From Apostichopus japonicus (Eukaryota; Echinodermata; Holothuroidea; Aspidochirotida; Stichopodidae): a DNA stretch of 64,000 nt. The notes under the pieces are model-generated. The model made no database searches, was not told the DNA's origin, and worked only from the letters and a program-made list of their open reading frames with translations. Made by a program: the position numbers and the translations under genes. The stretch covers positions 25,785,484 through 25,849,483 of the forward strand of contig NC_092564.1 in NCBI RefSeq assembly GCF_037975245.1, in the 5' to 3' direction. Positions 36,045-57,523 of this stretch are shown here, piece by piece. Every line of letters begins with the position of its first letter. Position 1 is the stretch's first letter.

Positions 36045-39000
36045 ATGGCGACACCGTGTATTGTTAAATCTGTCGGAAAATCTCTGTTTCAAAGATTACC
36101 AAGATTTCAAACTATAGGTTTAACCAGCCTGTTGTCAACACGGTAGGTAAACATAGTTATTAATTCTGTACCTTTGACATTCTTCTATGACATTCTTTGT
36201 CTTCTTTATCATACGTGAAACTGTATATGAAGAATGCAGTCAGCCTGATGATTAATAATAGTTGTAAACGTTTTTTGAAAATTTTCAAATCTTGATTACA
36301 AAGATTTGTCACGTCACGTGTCTGATTTGAACTTCTTATTAGAAAAACTAATTCAAACATCCGAGGTAGAAATCTCTATCCAAATTGTTTAATTAGTTGT
36401 CAGCAAATTTGCTAGAGAGTCAAATATTGGTCACTCCCTGCTCTATGCTCAACAAACATTTACTGCCTCTCTCAAATAATGAACGCACTGCATGATATCT
36501 TTACATCTCTGATTTAACATATAGCAATACCTTGTAACATACTTATAATAAACGTCACGACAACTATACCTAACTACTTGATACTTGCAGCGAGCATGTA
36601 ACCATTGCGGTTACAACTGTTGAATCTCACCATACTAGAGCTTAGGAGGTTACGTGGTGACTTGATTCAGGTTTTCAAGATTGTGTATATGGTTTTGACA
36701 ATTTATCCTTCACTGACTTTTTCATGTTTGCTAATAGTAGTTGTACCAGAGGTACTTGTCTTAAACTCCAAAAGTCACAAAGTAGGATAAATATTCGGCA
36801 TAACTTTTTCTAATAGGGTTGTGAATGAGTGGAACGGTTTGCCTGAGAAAGTTGTACTTGCAAGTAGTGTGAATAGGCTTAAGAATGCTTTGGACAAGCA
36901 CTTTAAGCATTGTAATCGGGTCTGAGTGTTTAAGTTTTTTTCTCTCTCCTATAGGGTTTTTGATGGGGACTTGAGTGTCCCGCCTGATCCTTTTGTTCTA
37001 CTAAACTAAACTGAACTAAACTAAACTAAACTAAACTAAACTAAACTAAACTAAACTAAACTAAACTAAACTAAACTAAACTAAACTAAACTAAACTAAA
37101 ACTGAACTGAACTGAACTGAACTGAACTGAACTGAACTAAACTAAACTAAACTGAACTACACTAAACTAAACTAAACTTAACTAAACTAAACTAAACTAA
37201 ACTAAAACGAGAACTAGAACTAAACTAAACTGAACTAAAACTAAACTAAACTAAAGTAAACTAAAGTAAAGTAAAGTAAACTAAACTAAACTAAACTAAA
37301 CTAAACTAAAACTAAACTAAACTAAACTAAACTAAACTAAACTAAACTAAACTAAACTAAAACTAAAACTAAACTAAAGTAAACTAAACTAAACTAAAGT
37401 AAACTAAACTAAACTAACCACGTGATCCTGACGGTGTTACGTCAGGTGCGTTCATTCCAAGGGAATAGATGCCTGTATTGGGAGAGTCAGAAGTTACATA
37501 GAAAGTTATATTGTAAAGTTTTAGTTTCACGCGAAATATTTTATCTTTCCAAGTTTTGATTAATCCAAGAGTAACAGCAAGTTTCCGTATTAATGACTTT
37601 CAAAATAACATGTAACTGCTTGTTATTTCTCTTTGTATCTACGCATGCGCCGGTTTAGACCAGAGATAAGCCAAGCAGCATCCTTACTTGATATCGGTAC
37701 CAGGCGTATATTTTCAGAAGAACATGACATATTTAGAGAAAATGTGAGGAGATTTTTTACAGACGAGTTAGCTCCACATCAGGATCGGTGAGTTAGTAGG
37801 CCTAAATGAAATTATTTCCCCCAAAACGTTCTCTTTTTCAACTGAAGTGTGCAAATATTATTAGACATCACACCCCATCTATCGACAGGAATTCTGATTC
37901 ATGGGCGTGGGCACCAAAGATGAAAGTAGGGGCACTGCAATATTTGTGTTCTGTAACTTATGAAGTTACGACGCTACACTGTAATAACAAATCCAGCACA
38001 GGTGTCACCATTTGGCAAGATGTAGGAGTTTACAATGCTGTGAATCAAATGGCTGTGAATCAAACCCTTTAAAATAGACAATATTTTACTTGATACAAGA
38101 ATGTACGGACAGCACTATCAGCACGGTACTGTACCCGAATCGTCGTTACAACTATATTGGCAGTTTTGGCGAATAAGAGGTGGAGGGGGGGGGGGTCGGT
38201 CAACATGGTGAGGGAGGCATGGACACGGGCACATGCCCCGTCTTGGCTATGTGCCAAGTTTGCCAAGATTGCGTGTATACGTGTGTGTGTTTTCCTGAGC
38301 AAAACAATGTTTAATGATATCATGTCTTTTGTTTGAGTTATTCCTCTAATGAAGCGAGCTTGGCATTCGTGTAACGATTACACACAATTCGACTTGCCTT
38401 AATTAATTAATTAGGTAAACTTAATAAAACCGATAAATTAAGCAGATTAATTACACCGTCCATAAACTTATCTACCACAGATGGGAGAAACAGGGTCATG
38501 TTGATAAGGATATCTTCTGGAAGAAGCTCGGCCAGCAAGGTTACCTCGGTATCGATTTACCGGTTGAACTTGGCGGTATCGGTGGGGATTTCATCTCTTC
38601 AACCATTGTACTCGAAGAACAGTGAGTATACTAAATTTAATGCTATAGTATCCAAATAATGAATGGTTATGAGTGCAATAGTGCAAATATTTCATGAGTT
38701 GAAAGATGGAATGTTCCATTCAACTCGGCTGCGCCTCGTTGAATGGAACAAATTACATCTTTCAACGAATTTTTTATACAACATATTATATTAAGATGGG
38801 TAAAATGCACTCATGCAACAGATTGATTTGAACAGACAGGTTTCTCTGCTCTCTTACCATTGAAAAAAGTGCTACCAAAAAAGTATAACCCATGGTTCTA
38901 TTCATAGAGTGGAATAGAGCGGATTTTGCATGCAATCAACGAGCAATTGACCAATCAAATGACCAGAATACAATTAGGTGTTGTATAATAGAATATATCA

Positions 39001-42000
39001 TACGAAATAATATTGATTATAGAATATACTACACGAAATCATTTCTCATAACTGCAGGTTGTATGGTTTACTTGGTTTTCTTAATTAATTACATGTGTTT
39101 GGCAGTGATCTTGAAAAGTAGCAACAACCATTTTGTTTGTCAGTGTTGTTCTCAGGCTAAAGACTAAATTACAACTGATAAATGTTAAATGAAAATCTTA
39201 CTATGACCTATATAGGTACGTAATATTTGTATAGTGGTACCGTCCATTGAATATCTCTTTCAAACAAGTAAGCATACATGGTTTGTGCAGCATTTATTTA
39301 TAAGTTTCTCTATGCTCTGGTTTTCATTTATACAGAATGTTTCTAGGTTACATCGGGGCTAGCCTTTATGTGCACAACGAGGTAGTTATTCCCTACATCA
39401 GTACATACGGTACACCGGAACAGAAAGAGAAATATCTACCGAGGCTGGTCAGTGGAGACATCGTTGGTGCAGTAGCAATGACGGAACCCTCTGCTGGCAG
39501 GTAATTGGTGCGTCATGTTTGTATTACTAGAAAATGGGAAACCCATCCACGAATCCTGCTGACAGAAAGTTGAACTATATACATGCTTTATTGTTATATG
39601 TTATTTGTAACGCCAGTGGATTGATAGGGGAGAAGCACAGGGTCCTTGAGCCTAATGAGCCCGACTTTAATCAAGCAAAAACGGTACAAACAGCACACAA
39701 AATATTATATTATTGATAGGTTCAATATCAAGAAGATGTGTGGAACAGTGCAGGCTCGCAATTGCTCGCTTTAGGGCGGCATCTGATTCTTAGCCCCACC
39801 CCCGGGCCCCGAGTTAACCTTTACTCTGGTGATTATCAAGTTGTTGGTAAATAGTGTAACATTATCTAGACGTATATAGACCAGTTGATTGATTTCTCGA
39901 AAAAAAACAAAGAAACCGATCATCCTGGCCAAAAAGAAGTTATCGTCACGCGGCCAGTTTTGTCACGATCGCCACTGACATAATGAATGACACTACTGCA
40001 TGTTATGCACTCATTTTCATTGGCAAATTCTATGTGTATAGTACACCCTTAACCCCATTCACTTCCCAAACCCTTTTGACTTTTTTTGTAAATTCAGTAT
40101 CAACCTTATAGAGTGTTTTATATTAATACATGAATAAGAAGACGCTCTTATGAGGAGACTATAGAGCAGAGGTGGGCAACCTTTTTGAATCAATGGGCCA
40201 GATATAAGGAGTGAAAAATTGACTAGGCCGCACCTAACCAAGGACCTGCTGTTGATTTCAAACCTTTGATTCGGAGGACTTTCAAGCAATAAGTGTGTGA
40301 ACTTAATCTGTATTCACAAAAACATAATGTCAATACAGTACAGTTGATAATTAATGGGGATAATAGGCCTACCTGACAGCATCATTTAGTGCCGATAAAT
40401 TCTAAGCATCTAGCTCGTTTTTTGTGATGATGTTAAATAGATTGATTGTTTTTCTTTTTCTTGAGACCTCTCACGGGCCGCAAAAAAATCACTGGCGGGC
40501 CGCATTTGGCCCGCAGGTTGCCCACCCCAGCTATATAGAGATGACCTCTTATGAAACTGATATAACTATATGGAACTACTGCAATATATGACATTATTGA
40601 TTTCACCTTTACAAATGAAGTTTCCCTTTTTACGTTTTCTTTTGACAGTGATCTACAGGGGATAAAAACCTACGCCAAGAAGGAGGGTGATGATTGGATT
40701 CTAAACGGAAGCAAAGTAGGTCAACTTAATAGGAATAAGAAATGAAAATAATTAGAAGACGGGAAGAAAAAAAAAATAGTTTGTGGAGTTTCATCATAGA
40801 AATTGTATAACCCGATGTAGTTAAGTTTCAAGTAGCCATAGCTGCTTCCGCCCGATTCCAATAAGCAAATTAGCCTTAGGCATATACGTCTGTTATGAAA
40901 GTTTACAAATATACCTTTATATGTGAGTGAATATATTATATCAGATCTTTTTATGGATAAATTTCTACGTCTTTACAAATTTCCTAAACTGTTTAAGGAA
41001 ATGTAACTTTACGACAAGGGTGGGCACGTTAATTGATCATGAAAGCCACATTGATATTTTGTATCAAATCCGGGAGCCACAATACTTAAGTATGATGACA
41101 AAAACGTATATATTACACTATATGGGAACTAAAATATACGAAAATACGAAAATTCTACAAAGTTAAACATCTCTCGTTTCGGTCATTATAATTTATTGTT
41201 TAAGTTGATTTCTGGTTGGGAGGAAGGCATTGTCCCGCTATTACATGGGTGCAGGCGCGACACAGAATTTGCACTTTGTCAACATGTGATATTTATTGCG
41301 CAATGACCGATACGCGCCGTTCACCATATAAAAAATGGATGTTAAAAAGTCGTTGTTATGTATTCACGTGTTATTTTATATATTTTGTTCTTGTTTATTG
41401 AGCAGGTCTTTATCAGTAATGGATACCTCTCTGATCTCGTAATAGTGGCAGCCATTACTGACTTGGAATCTAGCAAAAAGGCTCACGGTATGTCATTGTT
41501 CTTGGTTGAAGCTGGTACTCCTGGATTTAACAAAGGAAGAATTCTTGAAAAGATTGGCGAAAAATCATCGGTGAGAAATGATTAAGTATATAGGTGAACT
41601 GTGTGTGTATGTCTCATGTATTTCTCTTACCCCCACCCTCCACCTTCCTCGGCAGCTCCACCCTCCGCACCACCACCCCCACCCCCACCCACACACACAC
41701 ACCTCCCAGCATTTCCTTTGCCTCGAAGCATTGTGCTCTGTTCATTGAAATCCGGTGATGTGATAATAAAAGGAGAGTTTATACTTTAGCCTGATATGGC
41801 TGGACTAATTTTAAATATTTTACCTGCTCTATATAGGATGCGGCTGAACTCTTCTTTGAGGATGTACGCCTACCCTCCAGCGCCATCTTAGGAGGAGAGA
41901 CGGGTATTAATAAAGGGTTCTATAAACTCATGGAACAACTCCCGAGAGAAAGATTAACTATCGGTCTTGGAGCATTATCATTGGCTGAATCTGTATTTGA

Positions 42001-43560
42001 AATGACACGTGATTACGTGAAAAAGCGAAAGGCCTTTGGCAAAACGTTGTCAAAATTACAGGTAACTTACAGTTCTATATGGTGTATATTTACACACAGT
42101 GGAATAGCCCTTTAACTGATATAACTAGCCTATGCAATTTATCGTGTTTACAGCCATTGTGGAGAGCCATTTAGATAAGTACTAATTAGAAAGTCATCAA
42201 CCGTTTTAATCCAAATCAGGTTAATTTATGTACACAACTTTAATGTGGTTTTGTATTGCTTATTGACGTTTTCGATGAGAGGTTTATGTAATTCAGAATC
42301 AGCTCTCATTGTTAGCATATCTGGTCGTATTGCCTTATAGACGGCCGTTTACGGTACTACCAGGTTGTAAAGGCTGTAAAAGATTTGGCCCAAAAAATGC
42401 TGCTTTTGTAGGAAAGATTACAACAGAGACATATATATGATTTCTAGAGTGTAAATAACTGAAAGCAGACTCTTGCCTAACGGACTTAACCCAATTCACA
42501 CGATGTAGCCTACATACATGGGCTATAGCAACGTTGAGAGTATGAGAGAACAAATCTACAGAAAGTATTAATTTTAATTGACGATAAATATGGCCTATGT
42601 TGATATCAACATGTTCTACTCTGCAGACGGTTCAACACCGTTTAGCTTCTCTTAAGACGGAGATATGTGTGAACAGAGCTTTCACTGACGCCGCAACACA
42701 GATGTACCAGGACGGACACTTGGATACCGTCACGGCCTCTATGGTCAAATACAGGTAAGAGACGCCAGAAGTGAAACGTGTTAATTATATCAGAACTGAC
42801 AATAAAACAAAATAATATAGCATACATTAATGTGCTCTTTTTCTATTATGCAGTACAATATTTATTTGATTTTTTATACAGTTTCGATGGTTGACGCCTA
42901 TTAAAACTCAATTCGGACGGTTCATAGAAAGTTGTGAAGACCTGGCGATTTGGGCACTCATGAGGGGGGGGGGGGGGGGCTAGAGATCCGGTGTCAATAA
43001 GCAGGCCCGGGAAATATGGGATAAAAAATAATGTATCCTCATTTTCACAACTTATTTAAGGAAGATTTAAGACTTCAAGGGAAGGGGTGACATAACAGTC
43101 CTCGTGGCCTGAACTGGCACGTGACACCAATGCGGCTGTCTTTAGTCGAGTAGTTATATTGAAAATGGTGATTTGTACGAATACTTGATGACGTGCCACT
43201 TCTGAGTCACAACGTAGTTGCATGTAACGTAACGTCAAGGAGAACCATGTGACCGTCCATAATAGGTGGGTTTTAAATATAGCTATAATTTTATCATACC
43301 ATTCAGAATGCATGAAATTATCACTTATATCACTTATAATAATATTTATGAAACAAATATTTTTTGCTTTGAATTTTAGTAACACTGATCTTGTTGTCAA
43401 GGTATGTGATGAGGGCGTACAGCTCCACGGTGGATGGGGGTACATGTGGGAGTACTCCGTGGCCAGGGCTTTCTGTGGCGCAAGAGTAATGCCAATCGTT
43501 GGAGGAACAAACGAAATTATGAAAGAACTCATTGCGAGGGATATTGTGAGGGACCGATGA
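36045..43560 (+). CDS. ACADL: Long-chain acyl-CoA dehydrogenase-like gene B, complete
   Basis: Nine exons, 36045-36142, 37659-37787, 38481-38621, 39336-39500, 40649-40715, 41406-41570, 41837-42061, 42627-42754 and 43380-43560, give 432 aa with perfect phase continuity and GT-AG borders. Predicted role is the first dehydrogenation of mitochondrial beta-oxidation on long or branched acyl-CoAs. Seen: MATPCIVKSVGKSLFQR leader (basic, no acidic residues), MTEPSAGSD at about 171-179, catalytic Glu293 in [30 protein letters not shown] at about 386-395, and [10 protein letters not shown] near the C-terminus. The loop WEYP of paralogs is WEYS here. The ATG was chosen by alignment with paralogs, although the frame is open for about 190 codons upstream through a minisatellite. 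No microexon was found in intron 1, which holds a LINE relic and a 0.4-kb pentanucleotide array. Confidence 0.92.
36627..37000 (+). mobile_element. LINE retrotransposon relic (ORF2 C-terminus and 3' UTR) in intron 1 of gene B
   Basis: Conceptual reading in shifting frames shows LRRLRGDLIQVFKI, then SFTDFFMF, then TRGTCLKLQKS, then NRVVNEWNGLPEKVVLASS and a stop after CNRV. These are in the order expected for the region after the reverse-transcriptase core of CR1/Jockey-like LINEs. At least two frameshifts are present, so the element is dead. It is 5'-truncated and continues into the pentanucleotide tail. Confidence 0.8.
37001..37417 (+). repeat. (CTAAA)n pentanucleotide array, about 415 bp
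   Basis: CTAAA units with interspersed CTGAA, AGTAA and CTAAAA variants follow the LINE 3' UTR directly. The likely origin is expansion of the short tandem tail of the LINE. It is inside intron 1 of gene B. Confidence 0.95.
38668..38824. mobile_element. Foldback-type MITE in intron 3 of gene B
   Basis: The centre has GTTCCATTCAAC facing GTTGAATGGAAC around a short loop, with GTTGAAAGATG facing CATCTTTCAAC outside it, and ATGAGTGCA facing TGCACTCAT at the outer edge. It could form a hairpin. No target duplication was assigned. Confidence 0.6.
40167..40530. mobile_element. hAT-like MITE in intron 4 of gene B
   Basis: Ends are CAGAGGTGGGCAACCT and AGGTTGCCCACCCCAG, a typical hAT terminal inverted repeat. 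Flanks are CTATAGAG and CTATATAGAG, an 8-bp duplication with a later TA gain. It is 364 bp with no coding capacity. GGGCCGCATTTGGCCCG near the right end is also typical of such elements. Confidence 0.85.
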
Positions 43561-44973
43561 AACATCCGTCAATTGCATATGTAATGCGTATAGGCAATGA
43601 TCAGTTGACATGAACCAACCGATCAGAGTTAATATTATAAGAGTTACTGAAAACAAGCTTTCCAACAGTGTTCGTTGTATGCAGATAAGGATGTTTCCTT
43701 ATCGATTAAATAATCCCTTAGGACTGTAGGTGGGTCGAAGCTAGGGGCACGGGAGTTGGAAAGGAGGGGGGAAGGGATGGGACTATGGGAGGGTACAGAA
43801 TAGTTGATAGGGCTACCTATATCGCTCTGCACAGTTTGTACCATTGAGTTTAATACAGAGATTTACTGATACAGACTTTCACGCAGAGATATAGGCAAAT
43901 ACTAACCGAAAGGTATGTACATGGCACCCTTGTTTCGATAAACAATGCAACTCGTTGAAGTTGAACACAATATTTGCACATATTTACTAATTTAAAATCT
44001 ATTACCGCATGTTAAAAAACGATCATAAACTAATTTATACATCATGAAGCTGCCTGGGCATGTATCGGTAGGGAGGTTGGGAGGGATGTTCATTCGCTGC
44101 GCAATCCTTTGAACTGTTTACAGTATGAGACATGACGTCACTGTAAGCCCTGATGAAATAGTTCGATTAAACCAAAAGTTGGATTCTAGATATCTATAAC
44201 AAACGGAAGCTGTACGTGGTACCAAGGAGTTGCTACATGATCGTATACAGCCATTATACATGAAGTAAGGAGTTTCTGGGATAAAAATTTCATATCGTTA
44301 TTTATGTCAACCCCCCCCCCCCCACACTCCCCCTTCGTCGTGGTATACTTATTGAAAGCAAGTTTGACATTCCCTTGTATCTTGTCTTATAAGTTACGGC
44401 AGATATTCTTTCCCGTAACTACTTTTTTCCTTTTCTAAAAACACTTCATTTCTTTCCAAATCCATCTCCTTTTCTCCAAGACTTCCTCAAGTCTCGAAAT
44501 ATTGGTAGAGTTAAACTTAACGTACTGCCTATATAGATCGTAGCATTGTCAATATCTTGCTTCTCTTTTAAAGCTTTTCACAGTCTTTGAAGAAATAAAA
44601 TAAAAATGTTTATGGTAATTTCAGTTTAATCATCGCACTTATCAATAGGCTATCTTGTGTTTTTCTTCCTGTTCAATATAAGAAACATGGATCTAATGAA
44701 AGGGGATTTATCATAAAATTCCGAACCGATGCTTCAAGAACTCCCTATAGATGGTTGTATATGTCTTGACGTACGTTACGAACCCGAGTGGAATTCTTCC
44801 TCACCCCTGTCCACGAGCATACCTCTTCTGCTCCCCCACAATCTTACCCTACCCTTCTCATGGGTTACCCCCCCCCCACCCTTCCATGGATGATACCGGT
44901 ATAACCCTTCCATATATCAACTGCATGATACTTATATGAACTATAGTTGCGTTGCAACATACGTTTCTCGTGA
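43561..44973. other. 3' flank of gene B, no further gene recognised
   Basis: AT-rich DNA with a C-tract near 44311 and AATAAAATAAAA at about 44595 that could serve as a distant polyadenylation signal. No open frame of interest. Confidence 0.4.
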
Positions 44974-44977
44974 TTAA

Positions 44978-45547
44978 AGGATTGGTTCAGTTGTCATACA
45001 TATTTATGTTATATGAAAGAGGACAATAAAAGAAACACAATGGTGAAAAAACTGTTCAAATATCTTTTTCGGTTAAAGAGATATTCAAGTGTAAAGTTTT
45101 ATCAGATTGTGTAGAAACTGCTGAAATCTGACTAGCTGTGATGTCACATCCTCACATTCCTGAAAAGTCTTTGTTTTTTTCTCTAAATATTTTGTGAGAT
45201 TTCATGACTTTCAACCAAAAGATATGTCAGGAGATCTCATATTTGTCAAAGGAAGTATTTGAGATTAAACATCTGAAGAATCTTTGATTATATTATTTTC
45301 AAATGTGTTAAAAAATGTAAATAATTTTTAAAGAAATATATTCACAAATGTTAAGTAAGTGAGGATGTGACGTCACACCCTCACAGTAAGTCTTTCTACA
45401 CCAGTCGTTTTCAAAAAAAAAATGGTATCTTCAAAGTGTCATATCTCCTTAACAGAGCATGCTATCATGGTAGTTTCTTCACTGTTCTTTTTGTCTTTTT
45501 GTGCTCTTTCATACAAAATAGACATGTCAAACACCTGAACCAATCCT
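44978..45547. mobile_element. TTAA-flanked MITE with long terminal inverted repeats
   Basis: TTAA at 44974-44977 and 45548-45551 brackets a 570-bp element whose ends are AGGATTGGTTCAG and CTGAACCAATCCT. Similarity of the inverted arms continues inward (ATGAAAGAG-ACAA, GTGTAGAAA, GTGA-GTCACATCCTCAC), so each arm approaches 200 bp or more. No coding capacity. It lies between genes B and C. Confidence 0.9.
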
Positions 45548-46357
45548 TTAAAATACGCTTGAAGAGAAGAACTTTTTGAGATCGTTTCATTAACAATACA
45601 ACAGACTGTTAGAACCATAAGTAATACTTAAACTAACATACATAAAAACTTAGCCTACAACTATAACAACAACTCATTATAGGAAATTGGACCTAGCTAA
45701 ATTTGCATATAAGAATCAGCCTGCAGGCCTGAAGCTATTGTATATAATTATACTAATTGATCGGGACAATTACCGGATACACTTCTTACATTGCCACATT
45801 TTGTACAAAGTTTGGTAATAATTTGAGTATTTTCTTTTTCTTTTGTGGGGTGGGGAATAACGTTGGGGGGGGGGTGGGAGAGAATTTCGTTATGAAAGAG
45901 AAACGGCTGCTTTCAAATATTAAGTTAAAACCTATAGAATTTCATAAAAATGAGACGTTTTTGTATAGATATTATTTCCTCTTTGGAAAAATTATTTAAA
46001 TAAAATTGTAAAAACACGAAACTTACTAGTGATCGCCGTCCTGGGGGAGGGGTTTAAGGGGAGGGGTTTCCCCCTCCCCATTGAGATTTTTTTGAAGTTT
46101 AGGAATGTCTAGATGCAAAGTGGTGATATATTTCTCAAGTTTGTAGGTTACAATAATCCTTTAAAAAAGACCCAACAATAATTTCCAGAAGCAACACTAG
46201 ATTAAACTGAGGAAAGTTAAAAACGTGAACAAAAATATATGTTTAGAATGGATTTTAATTAGTTTTTCAAGCATTTTGTGACAACTTGCTTGCAAAAAAA
46301 TTGAAGAAAACCTAAATAAAATCCACTAAAACATATATGTTCAATAACACGAGCACA

Positions 46358-46834
46358 TGTCATGTCTACGAGAGTAGGAGCCTGCGCAGTTCGCTGCTTC
46401 TAGCAGCCACACCATCAATGATATTTTTATGTAGTTTGGCCAAGATCCTTTTTTTCCACAGACATCAACATGAACGCCTCAAGATGTTCTTGTGTCATTA
46501 TACTTCTCAAACGGTTTTTGATTCTCTACTAGGCAGAGAAAGAACGTTCACATGCCACTTGTGACACAGATAGCGTTAGCAGCAGCTTGTAGGCAAGCCC
46601 AATGCTCTTGTAAGCATCGGTGAAAAGGTTCAACTTGAAGAGCACCTTGTAGCAGCAGAGAGGACAGTCTTTACATGACTGATTCCCACAGTTAAAAATA
46701 TATTTCTACACAGCCCATCTGTATTCTATTAACTACTGTGAAAATGGGCTGTAATTTTTACCAGGCTCCCTAGCCCACCGGCCCATCGGGCCACCGGGCA
46801 TTGTCCAAATGCTCGTGTGGCCAGTCCGCCACTG
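46358..46834 (-). pseudogene. hAT transposase C-terminal relic with adjacent terminal repeat
   Basis: On the minus strand the conceptual protein reads LLLTLSVSQVACERSFSA, two consecutive stops (46526-46531), then RIKNRLRSIMTQEHLEAFML and MSVEKRIL. This matches the hAT dimerisation domain of domesticated-looking transposases (ERSFS-LK-IK-RLRS--- followed by L--L). Further upstream the strand ends in CAGTGGCGGACTGGCC (46834-46819), a hAT-type terminus. The N-terminal domains are gone. A matching left terminus was not confirmed. Confidence 0.75.
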
Positions 46835-47175
46835 TCTCCAGCCACCGGAATGTCCTTCTCAACTCTTTTTTTTTTAACATATTAAATATAACGTTATTGT
46901 TTTTCTCTTTGTAGCAGTAGTACCCAAGCTTATAGCTCGACATTTAAGTTATACATAACGCCTAATGCGGAGGATTGATCAAAGTTGCATTGTAATGGCC
47001 TACGTATCTTTGTTTCGTCACAAACAGTAAATACTTCAGTATAAGTATATATCTTATCACACAGCCAATTACCAGGTACCATGCAGGGGCGTGCTATACA
47101 AACACTCCTTACATTTTAGTTTCATGTTCAGTGAAAACCACATTACGGCCCCCTGAATTCGAGACTACAAACAAT

Positions 47176-55432
<8,257 letters not shown>

Positions 55433-57523
55433 AGTCATGATTACGTCAATATTTGAAGCATTTTTTTTGGAAAAGCAAAGAACATTTGAATAAGTTTTCT
55501 GTTCAACTTGAAAAAATAGTATGCTGTCTTATCGGAGACCAGTTTAAGAGTGACAGTTTGTATAAGCTATATTAGATACATGGGGGGGGGGGTGAAAAAT
55601 GAGGATTTTGGTTTAACCAAATGGCCCAATTAATGTGGTAATAACTGTACAAGTGAAAGAAGAAAGGGGGGGGGCGATTATTATTCTGAAATATATCATA
55701 TGTTACACTTTATAGGTTTGACTAGCTACACTAAAAGACTCATCAAGCTGGTTGATACTCGTAAAATTCACTGAGGATAGAGCCTGCAGGGCACGAAACC
55801 CAACCATTAATCCACTCTCAACCCCAGAAGGAAATACAGATCCTATACATGTACACGTTTAATGTTCTGCTTCAACTTCTCTTCCTCCTCCGTCGTAGGC
55901 CTAATATCTCTACACAACCACGACGCTACATTCGACAACTCAAAAAGCACACCCTCCCCCCAAATCGTTTGAATTCCAGCCCGTATTTTATCTGTTTTTA
56001 AGGTCTTAAGGTCCCAAGTTGGCGCATATATCAATAACTTTAACTGAGATAAATATGTAATATCTATCCTCTTTGTAAAGGCCACGTGATATACCTGACA
56101 TGACGTTACACCATTGTGATCACGGTTACAGTTCGACGGTATAAGAGAGGCTTGAGGGGAGTGGCTAGGGGGGGGGGGGTTACATTGGTTCTTTGTCAGA
56201 GGATGTTTTATTCCGTAATTTCTCCTCCCAGGGGAATTCTAATCCACAAGTGTTATGTGTGCAACTTCCTCTAAGCCCTCCTCAATTTATCATTTCTACC
56301 ACTACTTCTTCCGTTACATCCAATGGTGCTGAAGTTATATTTAAGGTTGCTTGTCACTCTTACGAATTTTCATGTTTTGTCACTGAAATTATTGATTGAA
56401 ATTAATTGAATTGAAAGATTAATATCTATGTTCCAGTGAATATATCTACAAAATGTAATCTGATATGGCCCATAAATGTTATCGATGTTGTCAGTGGTAT
56501 GATTTATACATGCACCACACACAGTTCACGTATCAGTTGACATTATATATGCATCGGAGGAGTACGGGATACACCGCTATATTGGCTGGGAGTACGAGGG
56601 GGGGGGGGGGGCGCAAAGGATAAAAATCCCTGGTATGATTCAAGGGGGATCCCTGCGGGAGCTGCATGATGTTCAGATATTTCCAGTTCTCTATAGTAGC
56701 CTAAATCAAGTTTTACTAAGGCACACAATTATATTTATGAGAATGGAATTATTCTTAAAACGTTTTAATGTAACTTTGTCTAGCCTACTTGTTTCCTATT
56801 ATTGTAATGGCTTTGAGCAAACTATTGAGGTGGGGGGGGGGGGGGGTGAGGAGTGGTTCTAATATTTAATCGACTAGGGAAGGAGTGTGCGTGGTCTGTG
56901 GTAGGGATACAGGCTCATGCTTTTAATTCATGTAATTTAATTCTCATTCAAAATAAGTATTGCTCGCCGATTTGGACTTGTACAACACGCTTGATATCAT
57001 TATCCCTATGCCTACCGCAATTTCACGAGCCTGGTATGCTGTCCAGAACATCAAAGGTTAAAGTCCCAATAATGTGAGATATTCGGAAAATATTAACTAT
57101 AGAGTTATTCACGTAGGTCACCCTATACGCTGCAAAGACTATTACAAGCTATAAAACGTAGCCATATGCCTACATAAAAACCAGCCGTAATATTGTATGA
57201 TGACACAGCTAACTGAAGCTACTGAGAGTGAAAACTATGATATTTATCATATAACCCATAACTTGTGTCATTATTTGCTCGCTTTTGCTTTGACAGAATC
57301 GTCAAATATTAGAACTTATTCTAACATTAGATCATTCTTATTAATAAGTTCACCTACTAACACTATTATGTATTGCAATGGTCTATATATATATATATAT
57401 ATATGTTGGCCTACATATTTACCTACCATACAACTCTGTACGATATGAACTATATTAAGCAAATAAATGATGGCAAAAGTCAAGGCGAAAACTGCTACAC
57501 AACACACGACGCACAGTCAAACA
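55433..57523. other. Spacer between gene C and relic D, no gene recognised
   Basis: Contains G homopolymers near 55580, 55668, 56168, 56598 and 56832. Short open frames only. Confidence 0.5.

Noticed and set aside
36576-36605. Possible microexon in intron 1 of gene B after TTGCAG
   Set aside because: The only nearby donor gives a length incompatible with the required phase.
43056-43665. Minus-strand frames over the last exon of gene B
   Set aside because: Antisense shadows of a well-supported exon.
46029-46060. Possible left terminus of the hAT element ending at 46834
   Set aside because: Similarity is too weak and no 8-bp duplication matches the right flank.
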